Assembly (NCBI GenBank): GCA_033283325.1
Contig: JAWMQO010000001.1
Span: 62,001-126,000 of the forward strand
Length of the DNA: 64,000 nucleotides
From: Mangrovimicrobium sp033283325
GTDB taxonomy: Bacteria; Pseudomonadota; Gammaproteobacteria; Pseudomonadales; Halieaceae
Direction: 5' to 3'
The notes under the pieces were generated by a model. The model saw nothing but the letters and a program-made list of their open reading frames with translations. It had not been told where the DNA came from and ran no database searches. Positions within the stretch are counted from its first letter, which is position 1. The number at the start of each line of letters is the position of its first letter. Position numbers and translations under genes: made by a program. This document shows positions 61,515 through 64,000 of the stretch, piece by piece.

Positions 61515-61802
61515 TTATGGCTCCAGTGTTGTGGTTTTTTGATTCCGAACTGGAATGTGCCGCTGGGCGATGAGAATAGTGCCGCCAAGGGCCAGGCCGC
61601 CGCCCAGCGAGACGATCACCAGGTTGATGGGAAAGACGATCGTCACCACCGCCAGTGCGTCTGCGCCCAGGCGCCCCACCCAGAAGGCGTTTACCAGGTG
61701 GTAGCAGGTCTGCACCATGATGCCGATGGCCACCGGAACGGCGAGGGTCATTAGCTGCCGGGTGAGATCTTCACTCGGGGCGGAAGATGCCGTAGGCTTC
61801 AA
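61515..61802 (-). pseudogene. Truncated MATE-family efflux transporter
   Basis: 95 codons starting at TTG. LTRQLMTLAVPVAIGIMVQT, then YHLVNAFWVGRLGADALAVV and GGGLALGGTILIAQR, is the first ~80 residues of a MATE transporter (~450 residues). The sequence then stops resembling MATE after IAQ and ends within 15 codons. The remainder is absent; the next DNA holds brnTA. It is probably a remnant cut by a rearrangement. Confidence 0.75.
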
Positions 61803-61861
61803 AGCGCTGTTTCCTGTCTGATATGGATTCCTAGCAGGGCCTAACTCCGGCTAGCTGCTCC

Positions 61862-62665
61862 CTAGGCCTGGTCCGCTTCGATGTACTCCACGATCAGCAC
61901 CTGAATCCTCGCCTGCTCGAACAGCGCAATCATCTGTTCCGGCGCCCGTGAATCGGTGATCAACACGTCCACGTTTTCAAGAGGCGTGAATATCAGGTTG
62001 CTGCGCCGCCCCAGCTTGGAGCTGTCGGCGAGGATGATCAGCTTGTCCGACTGACGCTGCAGTTTCTGCTCCGAGCGGATGAGTAGCGGGTCCGACTCCA
62101 TCACCCCGAAATCGCCGATCCCCGGCGTGCCCATGAACATCTTGCTGGCGTGGTAATACTGGATAGTGTCGTTGTCGAAGGCGCTGAGGACGATGCCCTG
62201 GCGTGGGTAGATCTCGCCGCCGGGAAGGGTGACCTGGTTGTTGCTGTTGGCGACCAGCTCCTGGGCCAGAACGAAGGAATTGGTGAGAATGTTCATCTGC
62301 CGGCGGGCGAGGAACTCGCCCATCATGTAGGTGGAGCTGCCACCATTGATGATGATGGAGTCTCCCTCATCGCAGAGGCTCACCGCGCGTTCGGCGATGG
62401 CTCGCTTGGTGGCGGTATGTTTCTCACGGTCCAGCAGGAAGGCGCTGCTGTTCAAGGTGGGGCGCTTGACCGTGCTGTCCGCCGTTTCAAGCGCCTCGGC
62501 GCCGCCGCGGATCTTGCGCAGTTTTTCTTCTGTGGCGAGCTTGTTGATGTCCCGGCGAATCGTCGCCTCCGAACTGTGGAGTTGCCCGGTCAGGGTCTTG
62601 ACGCTGGCGAACTGCTGTTCGGCCAGGATGTCCAGGATCATCTGGTGGCGCTGTTTTTCCAGCAC
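61862..62665 (-). CDS. DeoR-family transcriptional regulator
   Basis: 267 residues starting at GTG 62665 with AAGGGG upstream. N-terminal winged HTH (MILDILAEQQFASVKTLTGQ, SEATIRRDINKLATEEKLRK) and C-terminal sugar-phosphate sensor (IINGGSSTYMMGEFLARR, GEIYPRQGIVLS, ILADSSKLGRRSNLIF). It follows the rhamnose-isomerase-family gene on the same strand and probably regulates it in response to a phosphorylated sugar. Confidence 0.93.
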   Translation of the reverse strand: MLEKQRHQMILDILAEQQFASVKTLTGQLHSSEATIRRDINKLATEEKLRKIRGGAEALETADSTVKRPTLNSSAFLLDREKHTATKRAIAERAVSLCDEGDSIIINGGSSTYMMGEFLARRQMNILTNSFVLAQELVANSNNQVTLPGGEIYPRQGIVLSAFDNDTIQYYHASKMFMGTPGIGDFGVMESDPLLIRSEQKLQRQSDKLIILADSSKLGRRSNLIFTPLENVDVLITDSRAPEQMIALFEQARIQVLIVEYIEADQA

Positions 62666-62687
62666 GGGGCCCCTTTTCGTTATCTCA

Positions 62688-62719
62688 ATCGATTAAAAGC
62701 ACTCATCAATGATCGATTA
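62688..62719. promoter_or_regulatory. Two ATCGATTA direct repeats upstream of the DeoR gene
   Basis: ATCGATTA occurs at 62688-62695 and 62712-62719, 24 nt apart, in the 74-nt gap between the isomerase stop and the DeoR start. DeoR regulators often bind such repeats. Autoregulation is inferred. Confidence 0.4.
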
Positions 62720-62739
62720 TGACTGCTTTACCGCAAGGA

Positions 62740-64000
62740 TTAAACGATACCGCTACCCCCATGCCCGGTAGATGGCCTCTGCGCCGCCACCTTTTCCCGG
62801 TAGCCGCTGGCGCGGTAGCAGGCGATGGGGTCGATGGCTCCCTGCTGGCGCTGGCGGGCCATGGCGAGGACGGGTGACACATCCATGTTGAATGCGGCCT
62901 TGAGGGTGTTGCTGGCCATGATGGCGTCGTTGTCCTGCTGGTGCTGGTCGAGTGCGGCGCGGTCCACCAGCAGGGCCTTGACGAAGGAGCGCTGCACTTC
63001 CAGCGCCGAGTTGATCAGGCTCTCCACCGGGTCGGTGACGTTGTGGGACTGGTCGAGCAGGTAGCGCGGGCCGAAACCCGGCTGGCCGCGGCGCTCGGCG
63101 TCCACCAGTTCGTTGAAGATCAGGAACTGCTGGTAGGGATGGATGGAGCCGCTGTCGAGGTCGTCGTCGCCGTACTTGCTGTCGTTGAAGTGGAAGCCGC
63201 CGAGTTTACTGAACTGGATCAGGCGAGAGACGATCATCTCGATGTTGGTGTTGGGCGCGTGGTGGCCGAGGTCGACGAGACTCTTGGCCCGGTCGCCGAG
63301 TTCCATCGCCGCGAGCAGGTTGCTACCCCAGTCCTGGATCACAGTGGAATAGAAGGCCGGCTCGAACATCTTGTGCTCGATGTGCATTTCCCAGTGCTCG
63401 GGCAGGGCGGCATAGATGGCGTGGCCGCTGTCGAGGTAGCGCTCGAAGGCGCGCTGGAAGTGCTGCTGGCCGGGGTGGTTGGAGCCATCGCCGACCCACA
63501 CGGTCAGGCAGTCTGAACCGAGCTGCTGGCCCCACTCGATGCACTGGATGTTGTGCTCGATCGCCTGTTGCCGGGTGGCTTCGTCGGTGTGGGTCAGGCT
63601 GCCGAACTTGTAGGAGTGCGCCTGGCCGGGCTGGTCCTGGAAGGTGTTGGAGTTGATCGAATCCCAACCCAGGCCGAGGGAATCGGCGTACTGGCGCAGT
63701 TCGCTGAAGTCGTCCACCCGGTCCCAGGGGAAGTGGGGCGACACTTTGGGTGTGCAGCGGGAGAGTTGCTGGATGACCGCGCAGTCCTGCAGTTTTTCAA
63801 ACACGTTGCGCGGCTCGCCGACGCCGGGAAAGCGGGCGAAGCGGGTGCCGCCGGTGCCGACGCCCCAGGAAGGTACCGCGATATTGAAGTCGACGGCGCG
63901 GGTGGTGATGGCTTCGATATCGATACCGCGGCGCTCGAGTTGCCGCCCCAGTGCGGCGTAATCCTCTTCCAGCGCCTCCACCTGGGATTGGTTGTGCTCC
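62740..64000 (-). CDS. L-rhamnose isomerase-family protein (RhaI type), 5' end outside window
   Basis: The frame is open to the right edge, so a short N-terminus is missing; a GTG at 63981 is an unlikely start because the upstream codons (EHNQSQ) continue the family's N-terminal helix. DYAALGRQLERRGIDIEAIT, VPSWGVGTGGTRFARFPGVG, CLTVWVGDGSNHPGQ, EHWEMHIEHKMFEPAF, HHAPNTNIEMIV and GGFHFNDSKYGDDDLD match the Pseudomonas/Rhizobium-type L-rhamnose catabolism isomerase, with metal-binding Glu, Asp and His. About 420 residues are visible. Confidence 0.88.
   Translation of the reverse strand, partial: EHNQSQVEALEEDYAALGRQLERRGIDIEAITTRAVDFNIAVPSWGVGTGGTRFARFPGVGEPRNVFEKLQDCAVIQQLSRCTPKVSPHFPWDRVDDFSELRQYADSLGLGWDSINSNTFQDQPGQAHSYKFGSLTHTDEATRQQAIEHNIQCIEWGQQLGSDCLTVWVGDGSNHPGQQHFQRAFERYLDSGHAIYAALPEHWEMHIEHKMFEPAFYSTVIQDWGSNLLAAMELGDRAKSLVDLGHHAPNTNIEMIVSRLIQFSKLGGFHFNDSKYGDDDLDSGSIHPYQQFLIFNELVDAERRGQPGFGPRYLLDQSHNVTDPVESLINSALEVQRSFVKALLVDRAALDQHQQDNDAIMASNTLKAAFNMDVSPVLAMARQRQQGAIDPIACYRASGYREKVAAQRPSTGHGGSGIV

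Overview
The window is GC-rich, densely coded chromosomal DNA from a heterotrophic gammaproteobacterium. The gene set (rmf, a GdhB-type 180-kDa glutamate dehydrogenase, glpG, nadK, lipA, pepN, a YeaC/DUF1315 protein, DUF2797 and a moxR-bat operon) fits a marine Cellvibrionales/Halieaceae-like lineage. That placement is inferred from gene content alone. No tRNA, rRNA, CRISPR array, prophage or complete insertion sequence was seen.

Layout. 1-7.2 kb holds a signalling cluster: an FHA protein cut by the left edge, a PP2C phosphatase, a Ser/Thr kinase with a repeat-rich C-terminal part, a secreted TonB-C protein and a LytS/LytR-type two-component pair. 7.3-17.9 kb holds housekeeping genes: an Atm1-type ABC exporter, lipA, DUF2971, a PLP deaminase-like protein, a porin, DUF1853, a zinc alcohol dehydrogenase, nadK, glpG and a zinc-ribbon protein. 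17.9-23.1 kb has two beta-lactamase-fold serine hydrolases and a secreted phosphohistidine/ATP-grasp dikinase-like protein. 23.7-27.5 kb has yeaC, DUF2797 and pepN. 27.5-34.5 kb is a six-gene moxR-DUF58-DUF4381-batA-batB/C-batD operon on the minus strand. 35.2-41.9 kb has gdhB, rmf, a bactofilin and an unknown protein.

42.1-54.2 kb looks like a LacI-controlled sugar oxidation island. It has a Gfo/Idh oxidoreductase, two TIM-barrel isomerase/epimerase-family proteins, two ThuA-domain proteins, an MFS sugar transporter, a LacI regulator, a GMC flavoprotein with a Tat-signal small subunit, and a tri-haem cytochrome c. Three LacI-type palindromes lie at its two divergent or lead promoters. It continues into an unknown secreted protein and a DUF1592/DUF1552 pair, then an OmpR/QseC-type two-component system. 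The working model, which is inference, is periplasmic oxidation of a sugar or glycoside by the GMC complex feeding cytochrome c, followed by uptake and processing by the cytoplasmic enzymes. The right end has a BrnT/BrnA toxin-antitoxin module beside a truncated MATE gene, a DeoR regulator and a rhamnose-isomerase-family gene cut by the window edge.

The most unusual feature is a dispersed family of small fold-back elements at about 23.3, 34.9, 49.3 and 54.3 kb. Each has a conserved 58-97 nt core bounded by GAAAC/GTTTC. Each core is flanked by perfectly complementary arms of 22-32 nt whose sequence differs at every locus. An identical 24-nt module is inserted in different hairpin loops of two copies, and one copy interrupts the signal-peptide region of a coding sequence. 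Two more elements (9.2 and 34.7 kb) share this architecture but have other cores.
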